This document shows, piece after piece, positions 1 to 8,277 of a stretch of 64,000 bases of DNA. The DNA lies in contig NZ_BMJQ01000010.1 of assembly GCF_014643535.1 (NCBI RefSeq), forward strand, positions 186,001 to 250,000. Direction: 5' to 3'. The DNA comes from Aliidongia dinghuensis. GTDB lineage: Bacteria; Pseudomonadota; Alphaproteobacteria; ATCC43930; CGMCC-115725. The translations under genes were made by a program, and so were the position numbers. Within the stretch, counting starts at the first letter, position 1. Every line of letters begins with the position of its first letter. The notes under the pieces were generated by a model. The model saw nothing but the letters and a program-made list of their open reading frames with translations, was not told the origin of the DNA and did not search any database.

Positions 1-413
1 CCCTTGCGCAAGAGGATGTTGCCATAGGGCCGGCGCTCGCCGGTGATCACGATCGCGTAGGCATTCTGCGCCCGGTCGTAGAAGTCGAACCGGTCGAGCG
101 GATCGATCGGCGTGGTGCTGCCGGCGGCGCCCAGGATCTCGAGATAGTCGGCCACGGTCGGCGGAATGGCGTCCGGCTCGCCCACGACCTGCATGGTCGA
201 GACCGGCCGCTCGACGAAATTATCGAGCGGCAGCACCGACAGCACGGCGGAGAGCAGCGCATTGCCGTCGACGCCGTCGAGCCGGATCAGCCGGCGCGCG
301 AACGCCGCCGCCGGGAAGTTGGCGTCGACGAGCGCGATCTCGTCACCATGGCCCATCGAGGCGAGCGCATGGAGCAGGTCGGGCGTGAGCAGCGGGTCCA
401 GTCCCAGCAGCAT
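1..413 (-). CDS. RbsD/FucU-family sugar mutarotase (3' end cut by window)
   Basis: The protein begins MLLGLDPLLTPDLLHALASM and continues GHGDEIALVDANFPA, the N-terminal signature of the FucU/RbsD fold, which interconverts anomers of fucose or ribose. The His in GHGDE and the Asp in DANFP are the usual active-site residues. About 137 residues are visible, ending YGNILLRKG, so only a few C-terminal codons lie outside the window. The ATG at 413 is preceded by AGGGAG eight bases upstream. It lies 24 bp downstream of the GDSL esterase on the same strand, which suggests a shared carbohydrate role. The exact sugar (fucose or other) is not determined. Confidence 0.88.
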   Translation of the reverse strand, partial: MLLGLDPLLTPDLLHALASMGHGDEIALVDANFPAAAFARRLIRLDGVDGNALLSAVLSVLPLDNFVERPVSTMQVVGEPDAIPPTVADYLEILGAAGSTTPIDPLDRFDFYDRAQNAYAIVITGERRPYGNILLRK

Positions 414-437
414 GGCGGGTTCTCCCTAAGAGGTCGG

Positions 438-1664
438 TCAATGGGGCTTGAATAGCCCAAGGTCGATCGAGGCGGCCATCGCGGCATAGCCGGCGTCGTT
501 CGGATGCAGATGGTCGCCGCTGTCGTAGCCGGGCGCCAGGTGGACCGGTCGGGCCGGATCGCGCATGATCTGGTCGAAATCGAGCACGGCATCGAAAGCG
601 CCGCTCTCGCGGATCCAGCGATTGACCGCCTGCCGCATCGTCTCGCCCTGGGTCGCCCAGTAGGGCGAATCCTCGAACGGCAGCAGGGTCGCGCCATAGA
701 TCTTCAGCCCATGATCGTGCGCCCGGTCGGCCAGTTGCCTGAGTGCCGCGATGATCTGGGACACATCGACCGGCGTGTCGGGCGCGTGCCCGATATCGTT
801 GATGCCGAGCAGCACGGTCACGTAGCGCACGCCGGCCTGGGCCAGCACGTCCCGGTCGAAGCGGGCGAGCGCGTTCGGGCCGAACCTCGACTCGCTCAGC
901 AGCCGGTTGCCGTCGATGCCTGCATTGACCACGCTGACGTGCCCGCCATAGCGGGCTTCGAGCCGGGCGGCCAGAAGATCGGGCCAGCGCCGATCGGCGT
1001 CGACCGTCGAATGCTGTCCGTCGGTAATCGAGTCGCCGAGGGTGACGACGGCGGCGTCGCCAGCTTGGCCCTCAACCTCGATGCCGCTCAGCACCGGACG
1101 CGCCAGAATGGGCGCAGCACCAGCGAGACTCGCCGCCGCGGTCTGGTCGCCCGGCGCCACATAACCTGTCTGCACGCCCAGCGAATGCTGGGTAATCGGG
1201 CCGGTGTCGGCCGGGAAATAGAGGCTGACGGTCACGTCCGCCCCGGAGGGCACGGCAAGGTCGATCGGATCGCTCAGATAGTCGGCCCCTTTCGGGATCG
1301 CGAACCGGCCCTGGCCGGCGAATGTCACGACATGATCCGGCGCATCCCTACCCGACAGACAAACATGCACCGCACCGACGATGAGCGGCGCCCGGCCCAG
1401 GCCGTTGGACAGGCGCAGTCGGATCCTGGACCCGCCGATGCTGACATGGGCGACGAGCCTGACGGTCTGGTCCTTGTAGCTGGGCGACGGCTTGTCGGCG
1501 GTTAGGAGCGGATCGGACGGACTGGCGCCCCAGGTCCCGACCCACCGGTCGCCGGCTTCGGCCGAATGGGCGAGTGCCGAGAGCAAAAGGCCGACCAAGA
1601 GGCATCCGAACGCCACCCGGGTCATCCCTGGTCGGCCGGCCTTCGCCGAGCGCCTGCGGAACAT
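438..1664 (-). CDS. Secreted SGNH/GDSL-family esterase
   Basis: An N-terminal hydrophobic segment (GCLLVGLLLSALAHSAEA) predicts export. The mature part has the SGNH hydrolase blocks: GDSITDG (nucleophile Ser), NAGIDGNR (Gly block), GINDIGH (Asn block) and DHLHPNDAGY (catalytic Asp and His). The family hydrolyses acyl or acetyl esters, often on sugars or polysaccharides. I prefer the ATG at 1664 because GAGG lies nine bases upstream; a GTG at 1679 and an ATG at 1625 are alternatives. The downstream mutarotase gene suggests a role in sugar use, but the substrate is unknown. Confidence 0.85.
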   Translation of the reverse strand: MFRRRSAKAGRPGMTRVAFGCLLVGLLLSALAHSAEAGDRWVGTWGASPSDPLLTADKPSPSYKDQTVRLVAHVSIGGSRIRLRLSNGLGRAPLIVGAVHVCLSGRDAPDHVVTFAGQGRFAIPKGADYLSDPIDLAVPSGADVTVSLYFPADTGPITQHSLGVQTGYVAPGDQTAAASLAGAAPILARPVLSGIEVEGQAGDAAVVTLGDSITDGQHSTVDADRRWPDLLAARLEARYGGHVSVVNAGIDGNRLLSESRFGPNALARFDRDVLAQAGVRYVTVLLGINDIGHAPDTPVDVSQIIAALRQLADRAHDHGLKIYGATLLPFEDSPYWATQGETMRQAVNRWIRESGAFDAVLDFDQIMRDPARPVHLAPGYDSGDHLHPNDAGYAAMAASIDLGLFKPH

Positions 1665-1838
1665 GTGGCTTGGCCTCACGGTCGTTCAACGGATCACGGC
1701 CACGCGGACGAGGCGGCGCCGGGGGAAGATGCCTGTCGGGGTCACGATCCTGCTCGACCGCCGGTGGAGTGGCAACCGGTTCTTTCGAGCATCGGCCAAC
1801 CCGATGCATTCCCCTTACGGGAGGTGCGGGATGGGATC

Positions 1839-2585
1839 TCAGAACGGCTCGACGAACGGCCTCAAGTCGACCTCGTGGCTCCAGGCCGAGCGGTGCTGGC
1901 GATGGAGCTGCCAATAGGCGTCCGCGATCGGGTCGAGCTGCAGCATTCCGTCCGGCCCTTTCTCGGCTCGGCGCTGCGGCACGCGGCTGTTCAAGCGCTC
2001 GCCGTCGATGCCGCCGTCGATCACGACATGGGCGACGTGCAGGCCCATCGGCCCGAATTCCCGCGCCATCGCTTGCGCGACCATGCGCAGCCCCGCCTTG
2101 GCGGCGCTGAAGGCGGCGAAGCTCGGCCGGCCGCGCAGCGAGGCGCTGGCACCGGTAAAGAGGATCGTGCCGCGGCCCAAGGGCGCCAAGCGCCGCGCCG
2201 CCTCGCGCCCGACCAGGAAGCCGCCCAGGCAGCCGACACGCCAGGTCTCCTCGAACCACTCGATGGACATGGTGCGGAAATCATGCGGCCGGTTGTTGCC
2301 GGCATTGTAGACGACCAGGTCGGCCGGGCCGGTCGCATCGTCCGCCATGGCCCGGTCGAACAGCGCCACCACATCGGCCTCGCGCGTCGTGTCGGTCGGG
2401 ACGGCGATCGCCTGCCCGCCGCTGTTGCGGATTGTCTCGGCGACCCGCTCGATCTTGGCCGGCGTGGTGCCGGCGACCAGCACTTCGTAACCGCCGGCGG
2501 CGAAGCGCCGGCAGAGTGCCGCACCCAGGCCGGCCTCGGCGCCGACCCCGACCACGACAGCCTTCAGTGGCTTCGCATCGCTCAT
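1839..2585 (-). CDS. SDR-family NAD(P)-dependent oxidoreductase
   Basis: This 248-residue protein has a Rossmann start (AVVVGVGAEAGLGAALCRRF), a variant of the TGxxxGxG cofactor motif with extra residues. It also has the structural NAG motif (VYNAGNN). The classical Tyr-x-x-x-Lys site is altered: the expected position reads FAAFSAAKAG, so the Tyr is replaced while the Lys is kept. This makes a standard alcohol dehydrogenase mechanism uncertain. The ATG overlaps the stop of the upstream PaaI thioesterase (ATGA), so the two are translationally coupled. The substrate is unknown. Confidence 0.85.
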   Translation of the reverse strand: MSDAKPLKAVVVGVGAEAGLGAALCRRFAAGGYEVLVAGTTPAKIERVAETIRNSGGQAIAVPTDTTREADVVALFDRAMADDATGPADLVVYNAGNNRPHDFRTMSIEWFEETWRVGCLGGFLVGREAARRLAPLGRGTILFTGASASLRGRPSFAAFSAAKAGLRMVAQAMAREFGPMGLHVAHVVIDGGIDGERLNSRVPQRRAEKGPDGMLQLDPIADAYWQLHRQHRSAWSHEVDLRPFVEPF

Positions 2586-3109
2586 CGCTTGTCCTCCGTT
2601 CGCTTGTCGTCGAGGGGGAAGATCAGGCAGGTCGTCGTGCCATGGGCATAAAGCCTGCCGTCCGGATCGGTCAACCGTGCCTCCGACGTCGCGATGCGGC
2701 CGCCGACATGAATGACCTTGCCCTCCGCCCTGACCGGGCCGGTCGAAAGCTTGAGCGGTCGGACATAGTTCACCTTGAGCTCGACCGTCGTATAGCCGAA
2801 GCCGGGCTTGAGCGTCGTGTGGATCGAGCAGCCGAGCGCCGAGTCCAGGAGGGTCGCGGCGAAGCCGCCATGGACCGAGCCGATCGGGTTGTAATGAAAT
2901 TCGGCCGGCAGGGCTTCGAACACGGCAACACCCTCGTCGAAGCGCACCGGGCGGAAATCCATCAACGCGCCGATCGGCGCCCGGAACGTATCGGTGTCGA
3001 GGCCGCGCCGCAGATACTCGAGCCCGCTCAAGCCCGCAAGCTCGGCCGGGTCCAGGACCGGCAGTTCCCAGCGGATGGTCCGGCTGCGGACGGTTTCGGG
3101 AGAACTCAT
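2582..3109 (-). CDS. PaaI-family hotdog-fold thioesterase
   Basis: The central block NPIGSVHGGFAATLLDSALG is the PaaI/4HBT signature (HGG plus an acidic residue), and TVELKVNYVRPL with a late GRxxA strand completes the hotdog fold. Family members hydrolyse aryl- or acyl-CoA thioesters. The length of about 175 residues includes an N-terminal extension relative to minimal PaaI. The ATG at 3109 is chosen because AGGA lies eight bases upstream; the ATG at 3118 has no usable spacing. It is the first gene of a two-gene operon with the SDR. Confidence 0.87.
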   Translation of the reverse strand: MSSPETVRSRTIRWELPVLDPAELAGLSGLEYLRRGLDTDTFRAPIGALMDFRPVRFDEGVAVFEALPAEFHYNPIGSVHGGFAATLLDSALGCSIHTTLKPGFGYTTVELKVNYVRPLKLSTGPVRAEGKVIHVGGRIATSEARLTDPDGRLYAHGTTTCLIFPLDDKRTEDKR

Positions 3110-3185
3110 CGATATCATCCTGAAAGTTTATCCGTCGCCACTTTCCGCTTTTGCGGGCCGTTCGACAATGGGCCGGGGCACGTGC

Positions 3186-3767
3186 ATGATCATCGCCATG
3201 CCGCCCCGGAACATTCTGGCTAAGCTTCGCGCCTATGCTGCCCATGACGATCCGCTCGTCGCCACCACCAACCTGGTGGCGCTCGTCGTCGCCGGCAACA
3301 TCCCCTTCTATCCTGTCTACTATCTGGCGCTGATCGGCTGGAGCGCCTGGCCCTCGCTGCTGGACCTGCCGGCGGCACTCGCCTTCTTTGCCATCCCCTG
3401 GATCGTACGCCATTCGAGCCTGCTGGGCCGGACCGCCCTGCCCGTGATCGGTGTCGCGAATGCGCTCATCTGCGTGAAGCTCCTGGGCGAGGCATCGGGC
3501 AACGCCCTCTATCTGGTGCCCTGCGTGGTCGCGGCCGCCCTGTCGTTTCGCGCGAACGAGCGCTGGGTCATGCTGCCGCTGGTCTGGCTGCCGGTCGCAA
3601 TGTTCCTCGCGACCCTCGGCCGGTTGGGCGAGCCGCTCGTTCCCTTCACGGAGGCTGAATTCACCGCCATGTTGCGGCTTAACGCGGTCAGCGCCGGCGT
3701 CTTCGTCGGCTTCCTCGGCATGCTCTACGGCCGCAGCGCCATCGTAAGCGCGCGCGCCAGCCGCTGA
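3186..3767 (+). CDS. Multi-pass membrane protein of unknown function
   Basis: About 193 residues with roughly five or six hydrophobic segments, for example LVALVVAGNIPFYPVYYLAL, LLDLPAALAFFAIPWIV, ALYLVPCVVAAALSF, MLPLVWLPVAMFLATL and VSAGVFVGFLGMLYG. The start is uncertain: ATGs at 3168, 3186 and 3198 are in frame. I do not recognise the family. It is divergent from the PaaI/SDR operon, and its 3' end overlaps the convergent MocR gene by 43 bp. Confidence 0.7.
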   Translation: MIIAMPPRNILAKLRAYAAHDDPLVATTNLVALVVAGNIPFYPVYYLALIGWSAWPSLLDLPAALAFFAIPWIVRHSSLLGRTALPVIGVANALICVKLLGEASGNALYLVPCVVAAALSFRANERWVMLPLVWLPVAMFLATLGRLGEPLVPFTEAEFTAMLRLNAVSAGVFVGFLGMLYGRSAIVSARASR

Positions 3768-5128
3768 ACCGTCTGGGGCGCCTGATCCGGCGGCACGTTG
3801 GTGAAGTTCAAGAGCAGGCCCCGGCGCTTCTCCGGCCCGGCATAGGCCTCGGACAGCGGGCTCGGCCCGAGCCCGGCCGCGAGGCATGCCTCGGCCGCCG
3901 CCGCGTCGTCCACCGTATCCGCGAGCCGCAGCAGCACGTGCATGCCGCCGGCGCCGAGCGCCACCGCAGCGGCGCCGAACTGCCGCTCGAGCGCCCGGAC
4001 GACGGCGGCGCGCCGCGCGGCATAATGTTGCCGCATGCGCCGAATATGGCGGCCGAAATGTCCCTCGGCGAGGAAGTCCGCAAGCGTCGCCTGGCTGTCC
4101 GTCGCCGCCAGCGGCGCCAGCAGCGCCGCCGCCTCGGCGACCTGCGCGGTCAATCCGGCCGGCGCCACCAGATAGCCGAGCCTGAGGCCCGGAAACAGCG
4201 TCTTGCTGAAGGTGCCGACATAGAACACGCGATCGGCCCGGTCGAGGCTCTTCAAAGCCGGCAGCGGCCGGCCGACATAGCGGAACTCGCTGTCGTAATC
4301 GTCCTCGACGATCCAGGTACCCTGCGTCGCCGCCCAGTCGAGCAGCTGCAGCCGGCGCGGCAGCGACAGCGCCATGCCGAGCGGTGCCTGATGCGACGGC
4401 GAGACGAGCGCCAGCCGCGCCTCCGGCGCCAGCGCCCGGCCGGCCGCGACGTCGAGCCCCTCGCCATCGACCGGCACGGACACGAGCCGGGCGCCTGCCG
4501 CGGCTAAGCCATTGCGGGCGAGGAAATAGCCGGGCTCCTCGACCCAGACCGGCCGGCTCGCGAGGTCGAGCACACGGGCAATGAGCCCGAGTGCGCCTTG
4601 GAAGCCGGCGGTCACGATGACCTGCTCCGGCGGCACGGCGATGCCGCGCGCCACGGCCAGATAGCGCGCGACGGCCCGGCGCAGCGGCAGGATGCCGACG
4701 GGATCCGGTGGCAGGAGGGCCGCCGTCGCGAGCCCGCGCGCCCGGCGCGCCGCCAGCCGCGACCAGAGCTTGCGCGGAAACAGGTCGAGCGCCGGCAGCC
4801 CCATGCGGAACGGCACCGGCGCTTCCAGCAGCACCCGGGCCGCGGACGGTACCGATGTGGCAACGGGTGGTGCGGGCGCCACCTCGGCGGCGGCCGCGAC
4901 GAAGGTCCCGGCGGCGCCGTGGCCCTGGATATAGCCCTCGCCCGCGAGCTGGCCGTAGGCCGCCTCGACCGTGCCGCGCGCGATGCCGAGCTGGCTTGCG
5001 AGGCTGCGGGCGGACGGCAGCCGCGTGCCTTCGTGCAGCGTGCCGTCCAGCACGGCGGCCGAGATGCGGCGGTAGAGCTGGCGATAGGCCGGCTCGTCGG
5101 CGCCGCGGTCGAGCAGATGATCGAACAT
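3725..5128 (-). CDS. MocR-type transcriptional regulator (GntR wHTH fused to class I aminotransferase)
   Basis: Residues 10-75 are a GntR winged helix-turn-helix (YRQLYRRISAAVLDGTL, LPSARSLASQLGIARGTVEAAY). Residues 110-467 are an aspartate-aminotransferase-like domain with EDDYDSEFRYVG and the PLP-lysine motif GTFSKTLFPG (Lys near 309). MocR proteins usually bind PLP as a sensor and regulate the divergent gene. Here that is the CMD/GNAT pair starting at 5243, with an inverted repeat at 5170-5202 between them. The length of 467 residues is normal. Confidence 0.92.
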   Translation of the reverse strand: MFDHLLDRGADEPAYRQLYRRISAAVLDGTLHEGTRLPSARSLASQLGIARGTVEAAYGQLAGEGYIQGHGAAGTFVAAAAEVAPAPPVATSVPSAARVLLEAPVPFRMGLPALDLFPRKLWSRLAARRARGLATAALLPPDPVGILPLRRAVARYLAVARGIAVPPEQVIVTAGFQGALGLIARVLDLASRPVWVEEPGYFLARNGLAAAGARLVSVPVDGEGLDVAAGRALAPEARLALVSPSHQAPLGMALSLPRRLQLLDWAATQGTWIVEDDYDSEFRYVGRPLPALKSLDRADRVFYVGTFSKTLFPGLRLGYLVAPAGLTAQVAEAAALLAPLAATDSQATLADFLAEGHFGRHIRRMRQHYAARRAAVVRALERQFGAAAVALGAGGMHVLLRLADTVDDAAAAEACLAAGLGPSPLSEAYAGPEKRRGLLLNFTNVPPDQAPQTVQRLARALTMALRP

Positions 5129-5169
5129 GGCCCAGCCATTCGAGCATGAATTGGCTCTTCTGACTAGGA

Positions 5170-5202
5170 CGTCCGACGCGTATTTCCCCTGAGTGTCGGA
5201 CG
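5170..5202. promoter_or_regulatory. Inverted repeat between mocR-like gene and CMD gene (candidate operator)
   Basis: CGTCCGAC at 5170-5177 is matched by its exact reverse complement GTCGGACG at 5195-5202, with a 17-base spacer. It sits between the divergent MocR regulator (start 5128) and the CMD gene (start 5243), where MocR operators normally lie. It could instead be a hairpin in the 5' UTR of the CMD transcript. Confidence 0.4.
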
Positions 5203-5242
5203 GGCGCCGGGCCCGTCCCTCGGGAAGAAGAGGATCGCCATC

Positions 5243-5698
5243 GTGAAGGCCCGTATCGACTACGCCCGCTTCCGTTCCCTGACCGAGCGTACGGCGGCGG
5301 CACTCGTCTCGATCTCCGCCGCCGTCAAGGAAAGCGGCCTCGACCCGAAGATCATCGAGCTCGTCAAGGTCCGCGCGTCGCAGATCAATGGCTGCGCGTT
5401 CTGCCTGCACATGCATGTCGCCGAGGCCCGGGCGATCGGCGAGCGCGACGACCGTCTGCATCTGCTCTCGGCCTGGCACGAATCGCCATTCTTCACGCCA
5501 CGCGAGCGGGCGGCCCTCGCCTGGACCGACGCGCTGACCCGGCTCGACCAGGGCCATGTGCCGGACGAGGTGTTCGCCGAGGCGAGCGCACAGTTCGACG
5601 AGGCCGAGCTGGCGCAGCTGACCTCGACGGTCATCACGATCAACGCCTGGAACCGGATCGCGATCGCCTATCGCTTCGTGCATCCCGGTCAACCGTAA
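5243..5698 (+). CDS. Carboxymuconolactone decarboxylase / AhpD-family protein
   Basis: This 151-residue single-domain protein contains NGCAFCLHMHVAEAR, the CxxCxxxH motif of AhpD-like alkylhydroperoxidases (Cys51, Cys54, His58). Proteins of this type reduce peroxides or act as thiol-dependent antioxidants; true decarboxylase activity is not implied. It starts at GTG 5243 with an AGGA element eight bases upstream. The TAA stop overlaps the ATG of the next gene, a GNAT acetyltransferase. CMD genes divergent from MocR regulators are a recurrent arrangement, so regulation by the neighbour is likely. Confidence 0.9.
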   Translation: MKARIDYARFRSLTERTAAALVSISAAVKESGLDPKIIELVKVRASQINGCAFCLHMHVAEARAIGERDDRLHLLSAWHESPFFTPRERAALAWTDALTRLDQGHVPDEVFAEASAQFDEAELAQLTSTVITINAWNRIAIAYRFVHPGQP

Positions 5699-6144
5699 TG
5701 GCAGGACCGGTCCGCCTCGTCGCCGTGGCACCCGACGACGCCCGTGCCACGGCACCCTGCCTGCCCGTCCTGCGGGTGCTGCGTCCGCATCTGGGTGCCG
5801 ACGAGGCGGTCCTGGCGCAACTCGCCCGCCAGGCGGCCGAGGGCTATCGGCTGCTCGCCGCCGTCGACTCCGAGGACAAGGTCCTGGCGCTCGCCGGCTG
5901 GCGCTTCCAGGAGAACACGGTCTATGGCCGCTTTCTCTATGTCGACGATCTGGTGACCCTGCCCGACCGGCGCGGCGAGGGACTGGGCGAGTGCCTGATC
6001 GAGGCCCTCGCGGCGCAAGCGCGGGCCGCCGGCTGCCGTCGTCTGGCGCTCGATTCCGGCGTCACGAACAGTGCGGCCCACCGGTTCTACTTCCGTCAGC
6101 GGCTGACCGTCGGCGCCTTCCGCTTCAGCCTGCCGCTCGACTAG
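5698..6144 (+). CDS. GNAT-family N-acetyltransferase
   Basis: The 148-residue protein shows the GNAT core: a strand FLYVDDLVTLPD followed by the acetyl-CoA pyrophosphate loop RRGEGLGECLIEAL. It ends with a region typical of motif B (AHRFYFRQRL). The start codon overlaps the upstream CMD stop (TAATG), so the two are co-translated. The acceptor substrate is unknown. Confidence 0.87.
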   Translation: MAGPVRLVAVAPDDARATAPCLPVLRVLRPHLGADEAVLAQLARQAAEGYRLLAAVDSEDKVLALAGWRFQENTVYGRFLYVDDLVTLPDRRGEGLGECLIEALAAQARAAGCRRLALDSGVTNSAAHRFYFRQRLTVGAFRFSLPLD

Positions 6145-6266
6145 GCCCGTAGCGGCAGCCCGGATCCGGCCTTTCCCTGGAGCCGGCGTCATGCGATTGC
6201 AATGAAAGCCGGATAGTCGTGCGCGGTCCTGGCCGCGCGCGACTTCCGCCCTTTCACGAGCATTGC

Positions 6267-6962
6267 ATGCCCTCACCCCCACCCCTGCTGCCACCGACGC
6301 TGCTGGTCGAAGCGCTCCGCATCCGCCACCGGCTGCCGTCCGGCGACTGGATGACGGCCGTTGCCCTCGACCGGCTGGCGCTCGAGCCGGGCGGGCATCT
6401 GGCGCTGACCGGCGCGTCCGGTTCGGGCAAAAGCTCGCTCCTGTCGGCGCTCGCCGGGCTCGACCGGCCGTCGGACGGGCGGGTCCTCTGGGGCGACACC
6501 GACCTCGCCCGGCTGACCGAACCGGCGCGCGATCGTTGGCGTCGCGCACGGATCGGCCTCGTGTTCCAGGATTTCCATCTGGTGAGCGGGCTCGACGTGC
6601 TCGGCAACATCCTGCTGCCGGCCCGGTTCGGCGGTACCTGCGCCCGGGCCCTGAAGCCACGGGCAATGGCGCTCGCCGCCCGCGTCGGGCTCACCCGGCC
6701 GCATCAGCCGGTCGAGCGCCTGTCGCGCGGCGAGATGCAAAGGGTCGCGGTCGCACGTGCCCTGTTGCTCTCGCCCATGATCCTGCTCGCCGACGAGCCG
6801 ACCGCCAGCCTCGATGCCGAGACCGGCAACGCGATCGGCGCCCTGCTCATCGAGGTCGCCCGCGAGCTCGGCAGCACGCTTGTCGTCGCGACGCACGACC
6901 CGTGGCTGAGGCAGCGGCTCGGCCGCGAACTCCGGCTCGAAGCCGCCGGGCTCGCGGCATGA
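6267..6962 (+). CDS. ABC transporter ATP-binding protein (LolD/MacB type)
   Basis: 231 residues with all ABC motifs: Walker A GASGSGKSS (residues 49-57), a Q-loop (VFQDFHL), signature LSRGEMQRV, Walker B ILLADEPTAS and the switch His in ATHDPWL. The size and motif context match the LolD/MacB/FtsE class that works with FtsX-like permeases. Its stop overlaps the ATG of such a permease (ATGA). With the downstream secreted HD-like and DUF3299-like genes it resembles the gene sets associated with zinc limitation in other Proteobacteria; that link is inferred from context. Confidence 0.92.
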   Translation: MPSPPPLLPPTLLVEALRIRHRLPSGDWMTAVALDRLALEPGGHLALTGASGSGKSSLLSALAGLDRPSDGRVLWGDTDLARLTEPARDRWRRARIGLVFQDFHLVSGLDVLGNILLPARFGGTCARALKPRAMALAARVGLTRPHQPVERLSRGEMQRVAVARALLLSPMILLADEPTASLDAETGNAIGALLIEVARELGSTLVVATHDPWLRQRLGRELRLEAAGLAA

Positions 6963-8188
6963 ACCCGCTGCCCCTGCTGCTCGCAGACCTGAAGCGCCAC
7001 TGGGGCGGCGCGCTCGCCATCGTGCTGCTGATCGCGGTCGCGGTGGCCCTGGGCGTCTCGGTCAGCGCCACCGCCCGGGCACTGCGCCAGGGCAGCGCCG
7101 ACGCCGCCCGGTCGTTCGATCTCCTCATCGGCGCGCCGGGCAGCCAGACCCAGCTCGTGCTGACCGGCGTCTATCTGCAGCCGGCCGCCCTGCCGCTCAT
7201 CGATGGCCGCCTCCTGGCCGATCTCGCCGCCGACCCCGGCGTCGCCGCCGCGGCGCCGATCGGCTTCGGCGATTTCCATCGGGGCTACCCGATCGTCGGC
7301 ACCGACGCCGCCTTCGCCCAGCGCTGGGGCGCGGTGCCGATTGCCGAGGGCCGGATGTTCGCCCGGCGCGACGAGGTCGTGCTCGGCGCCGGCATCGACT
7401 GGCCGCTCGGCACGCGCTTCCACCCGAGCCATGGGCAGCATCATGCGGTCGAGGATGACGATGACGAGGCGGCGCATCAGCATCAGGAGCTGACCTATAC
7501 CGTCGTCGGCCGCCTGGCGCCGCAGGGCACGCCGTGGGACCGGGCGATCCTGGCGTCGATCGAATCGGTCTGGTGGGTCCATGGCCTGCCGGACGGCCAT
7601 CCGCTGGGCACGCCCGAGACCCGGCTCGGCCCGCCGTGGGACCGGGAGTCGCTCGCCGGCATTCCGACCATCGTGGTCAAGCCCAAGGGCATCGCCGACG
7701 CCTATCGCCTGCGCGACCAGTATCGTCGCGGCGGCACCATGGCGCTGTTTCCGGCCGAGGTGCTGATCGGGCTCTACCAGACCCTGGGCGACGCCCGGGC
7801 GCTCATCGCCGCCATCGCACTCGGGACCCAGGTACTGGTGGTGGCCGCCGTGCTGCTGGCCGTGCTGGCGACGCTCGCGACGCGGCGTAAGCAATTGGCC
7901 GTGCTGCGCGCGCTCGGCGCCTCCCGCGCCTTCCTGTTCCTGCTGATCTGGCTCGAGGTCGAGGGGTTGGTGCTGACGAGCGGGCTCCTGGGCCTGGGGC
8001 TCGGCTGGGCCGGTGCCGCCGCCCTCGCTGGCACCTTCGCGGCGCGGACCGGCGTCGTGCTGCTGGTCGAGATCGGCGGGCCGGAAGTCGTGCTGGTCGC
8101 TGGCCTGACCCTGGCCGGCGCCGCCCTGTCGCTGCTCCCGGCGCTCGGCGCCTATCGCACGCCGGTCTCGACGGCGCTCAGAGGCTGA
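6959..8188 (+). CDS. FtsX-like ABC transporter permease with His/Asp-rich periplasmic loop
   Basis: 409 residues: one N-terminal membrane helix (about residues 17-37), a large periplasmic MacB-PCD-like region, then three C-terminal helices (about 280-400) separated by the cytoplasmic ALGASRAF coupling segment, as in FtsX/LolC. Residues 155-176 hold seven histidines and six acidic residues including a DDDDE run, a likely metal-binding loop. The ATG at 6959 overlaps the ATPase stop. The substrate is not known; the loop favours handling of a divalent metal or of a metal-loaded ligand. Confidence 0.88.
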   Translation: MNPLPLLLADLKRHWGGALAIVLLIAVAVALGVSVSATARALRQGSADAARSFDLLIGAPGSQTQLVLTGVYLQPAALPLIDGRLLADLAADPGVAAAAPIGFGDFHRGYPIVGTDAAFAQRWGAVPIAEGRMFARRDEVVLGAGIDWPLGTRFHPSHGQHHAVEDDDDEAAHQHQELTYTVVGRLAPQGTPWDRAILASIESVWWVHGLPDGHPLGTPETRLGPPWDRESLAGIPTIVVKPKGIADAYRLRDQYRRGGTMALFPAEVLIGLYQTLGDARALIAAIALGTQVLVVAAVLLAVLATLATRRKQLAVLRALGASRAFLFLLIWLEVEGLVLTSGLLGLGLGWAGAAALAGTFAARTGVVLLVEIGGPEVVLVAGLTLAGAALSLLPALGAYRTPVSTALRG

Positions 8189-8277
8189 AACAGGCGCCGC
8201 CCGATACCGTCACGAAGCTGCAACCGCCTCAATCTACTGTCCTTTCCGACCGAATTCCCCCTCCGGAGCCCCTGACG

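Noticed and set aside
1839..5303. 1154-codon minus-strand open frame
   Set aside because: Only its 3' part (1839-2585) is a real SDR. The rest reads through the MocR and thioesterase genes in other frames and is low-complexity Arg/Ala, a GC-rich artefact.
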